A DNA stretch of 64,000 nt, taken from positions 15,601,036-15,665,035 of the forward strand of contig NC_091237.1 in the NCBI RefSeq assembly GCF_040958095.1. Reading direction: 5' to 3'. The stretch comes from Procambarus clarkii. Lineage: Eukaryota; Arthropoda; Malacostraca; Decapoda; Cambaridae. This document shows positions 13,290 to 25,300 of this stretch, piece by piece (within the stretch, counting starts at the first letter, position 1; every line of letters begins with the position of its first letter). Under the pieces are notes generated by a model. That model was given only the letters and a program-made list of their open reading frames with translations, did no database searches and was not told the origin of the DNA. Made by a program: the position numbers and the translations under genes.

Positions 13290-13990
13290 AACAAAATCAG
13301 TTGAACGGATCCAGAAAACTCAAGTGTTTTAAAATCTAGATAGGCTTTTAGAATGGACAACAGATTGGTAGATGCAGTTTATTGCTGAAATATGTAGTTT
13401 GGAATTTAGTTATGTATAGTTACCAGGTATATAATTTCAACGTTGCTGGGCAATGTTGAAATTGCAAAAATCTGAATGCAACAAAATATTGGAATCATGA
13501 TTATTATGCAGTAAATGTTTGAAATAAGGCAAATAAGATAATGGGGTTCATATCCAGAGGCATCAGCAATATAAAAATCTGTTCTTCAGCTTTCCCTTAT
13601 CCTTGTTAGACCCCATATAGATTATGCGGTTGTTTTGGTGACCTTGCTATAAAAGACATGAATGCCTTGAATGGGTAGAACAGGATGACAAGGTTAATAC
13701 CAATAATTAGGAACAGCTTATGTGAAGAAATTAAGAAAGCTTAATTTATATTCTCTAGAAAGGAGACGAGTAAGGAACGACATGATTTAAGCATGTAAAT
13801 AGATCAATGGGTATTATAAAGATGGTATTAATTATGTTTCAAAATATATTAACACAATAGAACATGAAACAATGAGTAAAAATTTAACACATCAAAATTC
13901 CAAAACAGGCATGGGTATACTGAAGTGAGATCAGGGTTGTTAATTTATCTAACATATTACTGGGTAACAGGTGGGATATCTGCATTGTTT
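13290..13990 (+). mobile_element. Degenerate non-LTR RT, C-terminal part
   Basis: Across several frameshifts the plus strand gives EWT-type residues and 'W-MQFN'-like remnants near 13350, then RPHIDYAVV near 13610. Near 13740 it gives KLRKLNLYSLERRRVRNDMI, which matches the layout of the intact LINE at 57555-60470 (RPKLEYAAVVW and LEDRRKRGDMI). Stops and indels rule out function. Confidence 0.75.
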
Positions 13991-16124
13991 CAAGCATAGG
14001 TTGGACAAGTATTATACACGAGTGAGTTTTGTTTGCCAACCTGCTTCAGTCTTTCTAAATGAAGTCATGTTCAGTATAGTTGTACAGCATATAGACATTA
14101 GTCATTATTTGCTCTTGAGCAAGCTGTAGAAGTTAAGATAGCAGTTACTTAGTGGGTGCTACACAATCCTTCCAGCCTGGAACCACTTATCACTTTGATA
14201 GTGCCTTCTTTTGATAATTACTTACCACTTTGATAATTACTTTCCTAATGGATCTAGTAATTAAATAGGTGCAAAAAGGAGTTAATTAAAGTCCCATTTA
14301 GAAATTACTTAAATTTATTGTGATCTGAACAGACTCACCGAAGACAGTAATAATTAAGAACAAATCTTCCTTTGAATGGCAAACATACATACTTCCCTTG
14401 AATGGACACCGGATAAAAATACAGGACTAACAAAAAAAGCAACACATGAAAAAGAACCTAATGCCTTGCCAGCAAGTAATTTCTCAATTTCTCCATGCAA
14501 GTAACTGTGGATCTTGTGTAAAAAATTAGAACAAGAGTAACAACAAAAGTTGCCAAAGTTCCAACAGATCTATACTACATGTATTTATTTAACCTGCAGC
14601 ATCAAAAATAAGTTCAGAGACCACAGTTATTGTTAAAACAAATGCCTTGGCAAAAACCAAGAAATGTCTGAGTAGTTTCACAACATTATATGGTCATAGT
14701 ATAGTATAGTTTAATTGTATGTACTACAGGCCACTGTGCTGTAAGCCATTTTATCCTAGAAGCATAATACATTTAACAACCAATGTGGCTGGACAACATT
14801 GTGGCATGTGGTACTTATTCTGCGTACATAGCAGGGGGTTAAAAACGGGGCAAGTTGGCGGGAAATCTTAAGCAAGCTCGGTGGCTACCAAGGATTTGTA
14901 TACACTTGGGTTCCCAAGGGCTGCTATCTGGAGCTTGTAATGTGTGAAAGTTTGATCACTTCAATGTGTAAGTTAATTTCACACATTTCATCATGACACA
15001 AAAAGGAGTGTCAAGTCTCTCAAAGCAATAAATGATAAATGCCTAAGAATTTTTGTAGTCTATTAACACACTCACAATAGGTTCAAATCACTGGCAAGTT
15101 CAATGTCACATTACACAAACCCACACAGTATATTAATATTATTTTTCCATGTTAATCTCAAGTTTAACACTGCAGTAAAAGCCAGTAAATATATTTTCAC
15201 TTTAAAAAATTCATGTCAATCTTTGCCGCTGCTTGACCAAAACCATTGCTTCAGTAGTAGACGAGGATGAGGAGAAGGTAGGCCCAGGCTACCCTACAGT
15301 TGCAAGGCTGAGGAGGGAGGAGGCCATCATCCTCATATGTACAACATAGTGCAGGAATAAAAAGCCTCAACCAAAAAGTATGCAGGTCCATCTGTGCATA
15401 ACACCATCTGGTAAAATAAAAGAATAAAATTGCCGTTTGATTTTTTAGGACATGCACAATATAATGCAAACATAAAATATAATCCATATAGTAAACATCA
15501 ACATAGGCTTAATATAATCTATTAAAAGTACGGTTTTTAATATATATTGTTACTCCTGTGCCACAGTGCCAAGCCTTTGAAGATGATTTTCAAAGGCTTG
15601 GCATTTTCTTTTGATAATTAGCAATTTCCAAATACCCTGCATATCAATTTATTATAATACATATTTGATGCCTTGCTTCCTCTGAGACCTTAACATTCTT
15701 ATAGAGGTCTCAAGTTAACACATCTGATGGCTCAACCATGTCCACATTAATATCTAACCATTAACTTTTATTCCATTTCAAACGCAAATACACTTTAAAG
15801 CATTTAATAGAACTAAGCCAATTTCACACATGCTCATCATTCTTCAGAGTTCTCCTCGCGTAACTACTTCGTAGTTCATAAATAAATGTACATCTTACAA
15901 TTTCTTGCACAATCTCCACAAGCTGTCTCACTGCAAATATCTAAGCCTGCGAACATTCTTCAACCTTGTTTACCACTTGCCAGTCAATTTTTCCCCCTTT
16001 TTCCTTTCCAATCATCATCCTGCCATACACTTTACTATATACTGTACTGTATAACAGATACCACAGCTGACACCACGACACACACTTGTGTGATGCCACG
16101 TAGCAGACACCACAGTCTAAAAAA
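13991..16124. other. Intergenic DNA with one perfect hairpin
   Basis: No exon or repeat family was recognised. A perfect 14-bp inverted repeat with a 7-base loop is at 15568-15602 (listed separately). Confidence 0.45.
15568..15602. repeat. Perfect hairpin, 14-bp stem, 7-base loop
   Basis: The left arm GCCAAGCCTTTGAA (15568-15581) is the exact reverse complement of the right arm TTCAAAGGCTTGGC (15589-15602). The loop is gatgatt. The stem can extend by at least one more T-A pair. Function is unknown. Confidence 0.85.
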
Positions 16125-16386
16125 CAAATGAAAACCCAGACATAATAGCACTCACAGAAACAAAGTTAATGAAAACCATGACAAATGCAGTGTTTCTGCA
16201 GGAATACTATGTAGTTAGGAAAGAAAGGGAAGGAAAAGGTGAGGGTGGAGTAGCTTTGCTGATAAGAAGAGACTGGAGTTTTGAAGAGATGGTTATCTAG
16301 GGCTGTGAAGATTTCAGTGACTACGTAACAGGTACCATAGCAATTGGGGGACAAAAACTTATAGTAGTACAGTAGTCATATATATA

Positions 16387-16402
16387 CCCCCCCCCCCCCC
16401 CC
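16387..16402 (+). repeat. Homopolymer C tract
   Basis: A run of about 16 C inside the decayed LINE endonuclease region. Similar C or G runs occur near 32797, 41046 and 51008. Confidence 0.9.
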
Positions 16403-16555
16403 ACCAAATGACAGAAGACCCAGACAGGAATATGATAGAAACAACATGGCTACCATTAATATAAGAGGAGAGACCAGCTTCTGTCGCTAGCAGGAACAGG
16501 TCTAGACTACTATTTTTATTTTGGCGGGGATATTCCTGCATGGGCCTCAAGTCTC

Positions 16556-16915
16556 TGGCTGGCCCACTAAGTGTTGTTTTTGTTTTACTTAGGCGGTGTA
16601 TGAGTATTTATGACTCGTATGGTTGCTTTAGTTAGATTTTGCCCCATGTGTCTTAACAACTTCTGCTCTATTCAATCTAAGTTGAAATCTTATTGGGTTT
16701 GTAACTGTGTACTGTGTTAAATAATGTTCCAGTGGTCTGTCGGGCATTTCTCCACACTGCTGACATTTCCTCTCATCATCTGGAACCTGTAAGCCTATTT
16801 CCCATGCACATGGGTAGCCAAGCCTGATGCGATGTAAGTGTTCTACTGCTTCCTTTCATCAAAATAAGTGGTTTATAGTTGGTTGAATTCTTGTACCAAC
16901 TCGCAGATCCTGATG
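16556..16915 (-). mobile_element. Fragment of an RNase H-type LINE C-terminus, nested in the LINE above
   Basis: The minus strand contains residues resembling KCQQCGEMPDRPLEHYL, a C-terminal zinc-knuckle block of I-like elements. Compare CKVCGHRQGHTLEHYILDCC at about 45600 on the same strand. It separates the two halves of the plus-strand endonuclease remnant, so it inserted later. Confidence 0.6.
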
Positions 16916-18660
16916 TTGCAGCTGCTAATATCCAGACTGCTAATCATGAGACTTCAACCACGGAAAGACAGATTGAGAGAACAGAGACCCACATGGAGGA
17001 CCAGACACATGGAGAGCTAAGCTGTTGGATGTGGCAACAAGAAACTTTCTAAGCCAACACATCAAGGGACCAACAAGAATTAGAGAAGACAAACCAGCAA
17101 TGCTTGATCTGATATTCACCCTGAATGAATCAGATATAAGGGAAGTTAAGTTGGAAGCCCCCTTGGGAATGAGTGATCACAGTATATTGATCTTTGAGTA
17201 CCTGGTAGAGCTAGGAGTAATCTCCCCCCAAAAAGAACTAGAAAACAAGGGGCAGGCATATAAAAAGGGAAACTATGAGGTGATAAATCCTAAGAGAAGT
17301 ACCATGGGACTCGGAACTAAGACCGTACAAGACATGATGGACTATGTCATCCAACAGTGTCAGGAGACAGTAAACAGGTTTATCCCAGCCCAAAAGAAAA
17401 AATGAGAAGCAAAAGAAAAATCCATGGTTTAACAGGGCATGTATTGAAGCAAAGGAAATGAACAAAAGGGTGTGGAGGAACTTCCAAAATAACAGAACAG
17501 AAAGCAGATATACCAGAGAGCCAGGAATGAGTGTCAATGTGAGAAGAGAAGCAGAGAGACAGTATGAAAATGATATAGCAAATAAAGCCAAGACTGAACC
17601 AAAACTGCTCCACAGCCACATCAGGAGGAAAACAACAATGAAAGAACAGGTGAGGACAGGTATACAGAATCACAAAGAGGTATGTGAAAAGCTCAAAAAG
17701 ATTCCAGGAGGTATTCACAATAAAATGAAGTGAAGTCCTTGAGCTAGGAGTAACCAGAAAACCAGGAGGCCCTGGAAGGATTTGAAATTACCAGACGAGG
17801 TTAAAAGGCATCTGTTGGATCTAGAGGTGAGAAAGACTGTTGGTCCGGACAGAATCTCACCATGGGGTACTGAAAGAGTGCATGAGTACTTTGCTTGCCA
17901 CTTTCCATGGTGTATAGTAGGTCACTGGAGACAGGAGACCCACCATAAATATGGAAGATGGCTAATATAGTCTCAGTATTCAAAAAGGGTGACAGGCAAG
18001 AGGCACTGAACTACAGGCCAGTGTTTAACTTGTATACCATGCACGGTGATGGAGATTGTGAGGAAAAAAACTAGTAGCACATCTGGAAAGGGACTTCCTG
18101 ACACACCACCATGGTGTCAGGGATGGTAAATCTTGCCTCACAGGTTTAATAGAATTCTACGATCAAGTGACAAAAATTAAGCAAGAAAGAGAAGGCTGGG
18201 CAGACTGCATTTTCTTGAGCTGTTGGAAAGCCTTTGACACGGTACCCCACAAGAGACTGGTGCGTAAGTTGGAGAAACAGATAAGAGTAACTGGTAGGGT
18301 GCTCAGTGGATATGGGAGAACCTAATAGGAATATTTCTATTCTCTGGTAAGTTTACAAATAAAGTTTGCTTCTTACATTAAGCACCCATTGGTGGTGGGT
18401 GGGAACAACTAAGTACCATTTTATTTAGTCATTATAAATACAACAAAATAATAATAAAACAAACTCACCAATGAGCAGATACAGGTAAGCCAGTTGTAGA
18501 GAACTTGTACAGGTACTTGTACTCTTGAACTCACTGCTGCCAATTGTTTCATGCTTTACTTCACTCAACATTTATGTACTGTACTGTACTGTATTGTAAA
18601 TTTATTCCAGCATAGTTTGTTGCACATTCATTAATGTATGCATCTTTTTTGTCTTGTTTA

Positions 18661-18761
18661 GAGCTAAATCTACATTGAACAGATTTCAAAAGATGGCCCT
18701 TTCCTTTCGCCACAATGCAACAGATGAGGTTGTGGTTATTGACTGGGTTTAAGATCGTATG
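18661..18761 (+). pseudogene. Possible orphan terminal exon or decayed coding fragment
   Basis: After cttgtttag there is an open frame of about 29 codons (KSTLNRFQKMALSFRHNATD, then EVVVIDWV) ending in TAA. It continues beyond the stop with plausible residues DRMGYPSQYAKWKKH before a TGA. It looks protein-derived, but I do not recognise the family and no upstream partner exon is evident. It could be a decayed gene or transposon remnant. Confidence 0.2.
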
Positions 18762-18769
18762 GGCTACCC

Positions 18770-21700
18770 ATCACAGTATGCAAAATGGAAAAAGCACTGA
18801 ATAATGTTTGATAATTCGGTGGAATGACAAACAAAACTATTGATGTAAGCACCTCAGGCTCGTGTCTTGTCGATTCAATGTGTAATGCATGGTATCTGTA
18901 TCAAGCTCAGGCCATTAGAGTGAAGTTCACTATTCTATAATTTTTTTATCTTTTTTTATTTATGTATATATCTAATTTTGATGTACAAACAGTAACGTTT
19001 AATGCATATGAAAATAAACGTGTGGGGTAGAAACCCTCAATGTACCGCCATAAGATGGACACACACACAACTCTTTAGATCACTGATAGTTTTTAATCAA
19101 CTAAACATTTACATTTTAATAGGATTTATATCACACTGTAAAGTCCCCTAATTATGAGTACAATACAGTATATGCAATCATTTACAACACTGCTTGCAGG
19201 ATCACCAAGCCTCACTCTCGCCAACACCATAGTTTGTCATTTTCTTCTTGTCACATGTAAGAGAAGCGATGGAGAATCAGGTGCTGGTCTTATAATCTAA
19301 GCTAGCCATAGTGGTATGTAAAACAAGAGAATGTACCAAACACTGATAAAAATCTACAGGGACATACACAGTATGTCAACCTATAATGACCAGATCTAAC
19401 GTTTAGACAAAAATTATATGGGCGAGCATCATTTGTGATTGACAAGCAGGGATGGCTGCAGCTGGCCATTACCATGTCTGTCTCAAGCCATTAAATCCTA
19501 TATAGTGTCATGGGCTCCCATCTTGGAGGAGAGTTGCAGGGAAAACAAGACATCACAGACATGGAGAAAGACAGATACACAATAATGCATTTGATATCAA
19601 ATTTAGAAAAGCTGATAAATAACTTTTGTTATTTTTACAACAATATTTGGGAAAATAAAGTAACTGGATCTATATACATTCCTAGCAAAAATGCAAATGT
19701 GGGAGTTTATTTGTAACTAGTTCCCAAAGCTGCTGTCAGAGGGTTACTATATTTCAAAACTATACAGAACATCATATGATCCCCAAGGCACATGTACCAA
19801 ATTTAAAAACAAAATAATGAGACATCAGTACAAGGAACTGAAAAGCAGAAGGAAGAACAGAGGGGCCAGAGTGGTGGCGGCAGCTGAGCAAAAGTGCATA
19901 ATTCCTTCCTCTATTTAATCATTACATTACTTTTGACACCGATACTAGATTTCTGACCACATAACCCCCCTTCCTTCCCTATAACAAAACATAATACCCA
20001 GAGGCTTAAATTAATCTATAAATTAATGCTACTCAAGTTGATAAAGACTTAAGAGTAACTACACAGACAGCAAGGATCAACACAGCACACCTTGGCCCTA
20101 ATTACCAAGGGCTAAGACAGCAAAGACTGCCAATTAAAAAACACTTTTTTCCTTCAAATTCAAAGAACACTTAACCTGGTAAAACATATCCTGGTACCAA
20201 GATATTTATGTATATATTCTAATTCATAATGACCCAAATTCATTGAAAATGGTCTATCTCAACTTGAAATGACGGGCCTACTTATTAAATACCTCCACTG
20301 GTGAGATAGATTAACCCATAAATTATAATGCTTTTCACGACTTACCAATGCAGGTACTACTTACCAAACTGTCGAGCAAACCCTTAAGCAACAACGCCTT
20401 TTCACTCTGACAACTGCCAGCTGTCAGTTTGAGCTTCTAGCATATACACTGTAACTTGGCACTCTGATTAGTTTTCAAATTACCACAAAATTGATGTCAG
20501 AAACATGACTGACACCAAGCATCTGCCACTTATACCAACTTACAAACTATCAGCTGTACATGCAAATGAAAGCATCCAGTGTCATAATAGGCCATATATA
20601 GGCTACAAACACTGAGAAGTGATCTTTTTGTGGGTATTATAGAAGCATTTATGACTGCTGTCTGGTATTATCTACCAAAATCTGGCTCAAGACGTGCACA
20701 AATTCCACTGTAGGTTTGTTTTTGGTGATCAGAAAAAACATAAAAAAAATATAAAATATTAATTTGGCATGGTTCCCATCTTCCTAATGGTTAATGTAAG
20801 CAAATCTGTTTACTATTTAAAATCAAACAAGTTTTGTAATAAGCAGCAGCTTATTAAGAAACAAGCAGCTCATAGTATAATCCTCAAGAGATCATAAGGT
20901 TAGTTACATGTAGTTAGTCCCTGTGAATGTTCATAAGGTAAGTTACATTGATTTTCACACAAGCTTCCTCATACCATTTACAAAAATCAATGCAGAAGAA
21001 ATTACCTTTTTTACAATTTCCTCAATAAACAGCTTGCTCTCCAAGGATACATTTACAACACTTTGTTACACACTCATTGACGTCTACTCAAATCTACTTA
21101 ATCTGTAGAACATGATTTATGTTCTTAAATTTATTTATTCATTAACATGGCTGCACACATGCTTGTGATATTGTACTTATTATTTTACACCAATTTCAGG
21201 ATGGGGTTTCATTTTCATGATACACATTTCAAGTTGATACAAGTGCTCTTGTATTAGTTACTTGGAAACTAAGGTTTTCTTAGGGATTCACAGCCAATTT
21301 ACTGAGCAATTTCTGCTATAACACAAGATACAAACTGGTATGAAACTAAACGTAGCCAGCTTCATACAACTGAACACCTTTAACCAAAAATTACAGTCAA
21401 GAACGAGAAGAAAACCGCATTTAAGTGGCTTATGTTAAATAATTTGATTTATGTTGTTTTTCACGTCACTGCAGCAACTCTTGATACGCCAAGTCATACC
21501 AGATGCTATAAACATTACCAAACAAAATAGCCATTTCCTTGTTCAGCAGTGTGCGCGCGCACTAATCCAGAAAAAATTTAAGCTGTATAATATCGGATAA
21601 CTACAAACTAAACTGAAATTAGAAGAAGGTGCTCGTGCAATTTCCTACTTCAATTTCCTTGGTAGATATCAGCTATCATTACGTAATAAATATTTATTCA

Positions 21701-22214
21701 TTGTGCTTTAGGGAAGAGAGGAGGGAAATGGGAATAAGAAGTGATTTCTCCTCCTTAATCTAAGGTGCATTATACTACAAATGCAAAGGTTGTCCTCATT
21801 CTTTACTTAATGGTGTCTAAGACAGTTTAATATCCAGTAGTACAAATTTAAGTCACCTCCTTAAACTCTGTAACAGCTAAATATACAACTTGGCAAATGT
21901 TCCTGACACCAGTGTTCCAAAGTTGACACTAGCATGAACTATTGTGTTACCCTGGACGACTCGCACGGCTTTTGTTCAGGGAAAACCTGAATAAAAGCAA
22001 GCACACACATTAAAGAGTGGAAATGTAACAAAATTTCTCTTCTAATTTACTAAACAGAAACTCTCACAACTACAGTATGTGTGATCAAAGGGGAAAAAAA
22101 ATGAAAAAAAATCGAGTTCCAAATGTATTAGGTTTACAGACCCATTTCCACAAACTCGCTCAAGGTGCATTGACTGCTTACCTGCTACACATGGAATACA
22201 GAAACTATTTATGT
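18770..22214 (-). other. Downstream flank / possible 3' UTR of the eIF4H-like gene
   Basis: No coding exon was recognised. Read on the minus strand, polyadenylation-type AATAAA hexamers occur at 21693-21698 and near 21127-21135, and one overlaps the stop codon at 22214-22219. The true 3' end cannot be chosen without transcripts. Confidence 0.35.
21693..21698 (-). terminator. Candidate polyadenylation signal for the eIF4H-like gene
   Basis: Plus-strand tttatt is AATAAA on the minus strand, about 520 bases past the stop codon. It is one of several candidates and is chosen only as the first well-separated one. Confidence 0.25.
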
Positions 22215-22363
22215 TTATTCCTGTAAGTCATCTCTAGCTTTTTCCTCCCGAGGCTTTGCTCCGCCAAATATACTGCTTGTTTGCGATGTTTCAGCAATCT
22301 GATTTACAGGGTCCTTTTTAGTTCTTGGCAATAACTTCAGTCTTGGCCTCTGAGACAATTCCT
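22215..22363 (-). CDS. eIF4H: eIF4H-like exon 6 (C-terminus and stop)
   Basis: 149 bp: two bases finish a split GAG codon, then 48 codons and TAA. It encodes [18 protein letters not shown] and [10 protein letters not shown], the diagnostic eIF4H tail. The acceptor on the minus strand is gatcttttcag. It is separated from exon 5 by an 8.1-kb intron full of transposons. Confidence 0.93.
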
Positions 22364-25300
22364 CTGAAAAGATCAACATTTGTAAAATCATCTAAGCATT
22401 TACTCACTAAATCACCACAATCCAGTTTCCAACTTTAAATGGGTAGGGAGGAATCAGCCTAGTAGAAATAGGAGAGCAACATATAACTTATGGTATATGT
22501 TGCTTATATCATGTTGGAGTTAAATGAGCAAGATGCAATATCTTACTCATTTAATTAGCATATTGTTAAATCTGAAAAAAACATTTCCTACAAGTCATCT
22601 ATGGTTCAATACCCCGTCCCTCCCCCCTTCTCTCTTTCCATAAAGAAATAATAATCTTAATAAATTTTTAACGAGTCTTTAGTAGGAGAAATCAAAATAA
22701 GATTATACGGTACACTTCTGCTGTTTATTTCACAAACTATAATTGCTTTCCCAAATTAGCGGTAAGTGCAAGGTTAAAGTATGAACTTAAATAATATAAG
22801 ACCGAGAATCTCTTCTAGGACTACGAACAAGGCAATACTCGTTAAGTTTCACTATTCAATGTATTTCTAGATCACCAAGAATCTCCCCTTCCCATACGGG
22901 CAACCCCCCCCCCTCTCCCCTCATTTCACAGCAAAAGACATTCTACAAAATAATTGAATACATAAACATCATGTAAATATTTCAAGTCCAAGTAAATTTA
23001 CTAGGGATGATGTCACGAGTTTCTTTATCAACGTAAGTTAATGCCGTCATCAATAAGTTACTTTTCTCCTTCTAAAATAATGACTTTAGTCTTGACAACA
23101 TAGAAGCTCCAAGTCTGGTGACAGAGCATTTGATCTTAATGATTTAGTTATCTAAAATCTCAAGTTCATGACACGAAACATTATTTGATGGTGTTGTGGT
23201 ACTATTCGGGAATAAAGATGAAGTCTCCATAGAGAAAACATATAAAAACATTAATTAACATGTACCAAAACATAATCATTAAGTAAAAATATAGCTAACC
23301 ATTTGGCTCTGCTTTCACAATCCTATTAATTTGTTATTACTACCAGACACTGTCTAGTGACTGGAATCCCTTTCTTCCTGATTCCTATCCTCTGGTGTTT
23401 TGCCAACTAAATATGTAATTCTATTTTTGAAAGCCATACTGAACTTTCTTCAGTGATTTAATGTGTCCTTACAGCCAACAGATGAGCCATAAATCATGTA
23501 CTGTACATGTTGACCAGACCACACACTAGAAGGTGAGGGGACGTCGACGTTTTGGTCCGTCCTGGACAATTCTCAAGTCAATTAACTTGACTTGAGAATG
23601 GTCCAGGACGGACCGAAACGTCGTCGTCCCTTCACCTTCTAGTGTGTGATCTGGTCAACATTCTTCAGCCACGTTATTGTGACTCATCGCCTGCATGTAC
23701 TATACATCCACTACGTTAGCACACTAAAATCAACAACAGATCCAATAGTAGATTCAATTGTATACTGTGCAAGTATTAAAAAAACTGCTATTTCCATATG
23801 CTATACGAGTTAATGTTTGTATTTTTCAAAGAAATGCAAGAGTAGAAAAATATTTTTGTTTCCAGTTACTTGACTGACCATATTGTAGGCAGTACTAACT
23901 AAATGTTTTCCTCCAACTGTGTTTGATAACTAAGAGGGAGAGAGCGCAAAGCGAGAGAGAATACGAGTGAAAGAGAATGCCTGTGAGGTGTGTGTATCTT
24001 TTTTTGTTTTGGTACTGCGCACAATGAACAATGCTTATGTAGATCAATATTCTTGATTATCAAGTAGTTTATCTTGTTTCTTTCTTTAGATATTCAAGAC
24101 TACTTCTGATATAATTCATTGTTCATTTGTTGAGCAGTATTGAACATTATAACTAAATAAAAATGTTTACTAGTATCAGGTGCCTGAACAAGACAGAATA
24201 TATCAATATGGTACAGAACAGCCTGCATGGCCAAGCCAGATTACATCCCTGTAAATTAAAATAATAATAATATTAACAATAATACTAATAATAAAGCAAA
24301 AATTAAGTAAGTCTGATCCTAAAACGTTATGCGTTTCATTGTCAAGTGTAACAAGTCAGTAGTTTCCTAACAACCGACCAGCTGAGAGTGGTGGGGAGCC
24401 GGAGGGTGGGGGAGACTGCAACGCCGCTGACAACGAAACTCCCACTGGATAATGAAAAAGAAAAAAAACATTGTTATGAATGCAGTTTTTCTTTTCAATT
24501 CTATGTAGACTTCAAAGGATTTGTTTTGGGTGAATTGTGCTAACCTGTGTTTACATGGAGTAAAAATTAGTTGCTGGGCCCGTACTGTGCTTTCATACTT
24601 TCCAAAATTATAAACGCTGTCATACTTGCTCTTGCCATTATGAATCTATGCAGCTCCCACGATTTATGGTTCAAGCAAATTCTATTTCATTACTACTCAA
24701 AATGATTATGAATATTTCATTGCATTTCTGACTTTTTTCTAATCTTTGAACTTATCCTATTTTTGTCTTGGGGCTTTACCAGCCCTCCACTCCCAAGGAG
24801 TGCCGGACCAACCGGGCTGTGGTGGGTATGTGGGCCTGCGGTCATCTCCAAGCAACAGCCTAGTGGACCAAACTCTCACCTCACAAGTCAAGCTTGGCCT
24901 CGGACCGGGCTTGGGGAGTAGAAGAACTCTCGGAACCCCATCAACCAGGTAACCAGATATCCTTACAAACTGTAATGTCTTGGACACGGACACGATGAGT
25001 CCTCCCAGTCTCGTTTACCCTCTGATAAACTTATTACATTACATTTCTTGGAATTTAACTCCCATACCTGTAGCTTGTTCCCAATACATAGATCATCATA
25101 AATACAACAAATGGATTTTAGTAATAAACAATTTATTTAGTGATAGCTGTTTGATGCATTCTTGGCAAGGTCAGTCTCTGGCCTAGAAGAAATTCATCAT
25201 TATGCAATTAATGATGAATATCAAAATATCAAACTTCCTGACCATAAATATTTAACAAAAATAAAATATTTCCTCACCCCATCCTGCCCCCACCCCTCCT

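Larger units (their letters stand above)
16125..18330 (+). mobile_element. Degenerate LINE: endonuclease plus RT, interrupted by another element
   Basis: The plus strand reads IIALTETKLM (endonuclease ETK motif) at about 16140. After an interruption it reads AMLDLIFTLNE and PLGMSDHS (SDH motif) at 17025-17200, VRREAERQYENDIANKAKTEP near 17540, and 'VGPD-ISPWG' near 17840. 'ALNYRPV' follows near 18005 and 'AFDTVPHKRL'-like remnants near 18230. The order matches the intact element at 57555-60470, so it is a relative. Many stops and frameshifts make it dead. Confidence 0.85.

Noticed and set aside
17238-17621. Hydrophobic minus-strand open frames suggesting a membrane protein
   Set aside because: They are the antisense of charged LINE linker codons on the plus strand.
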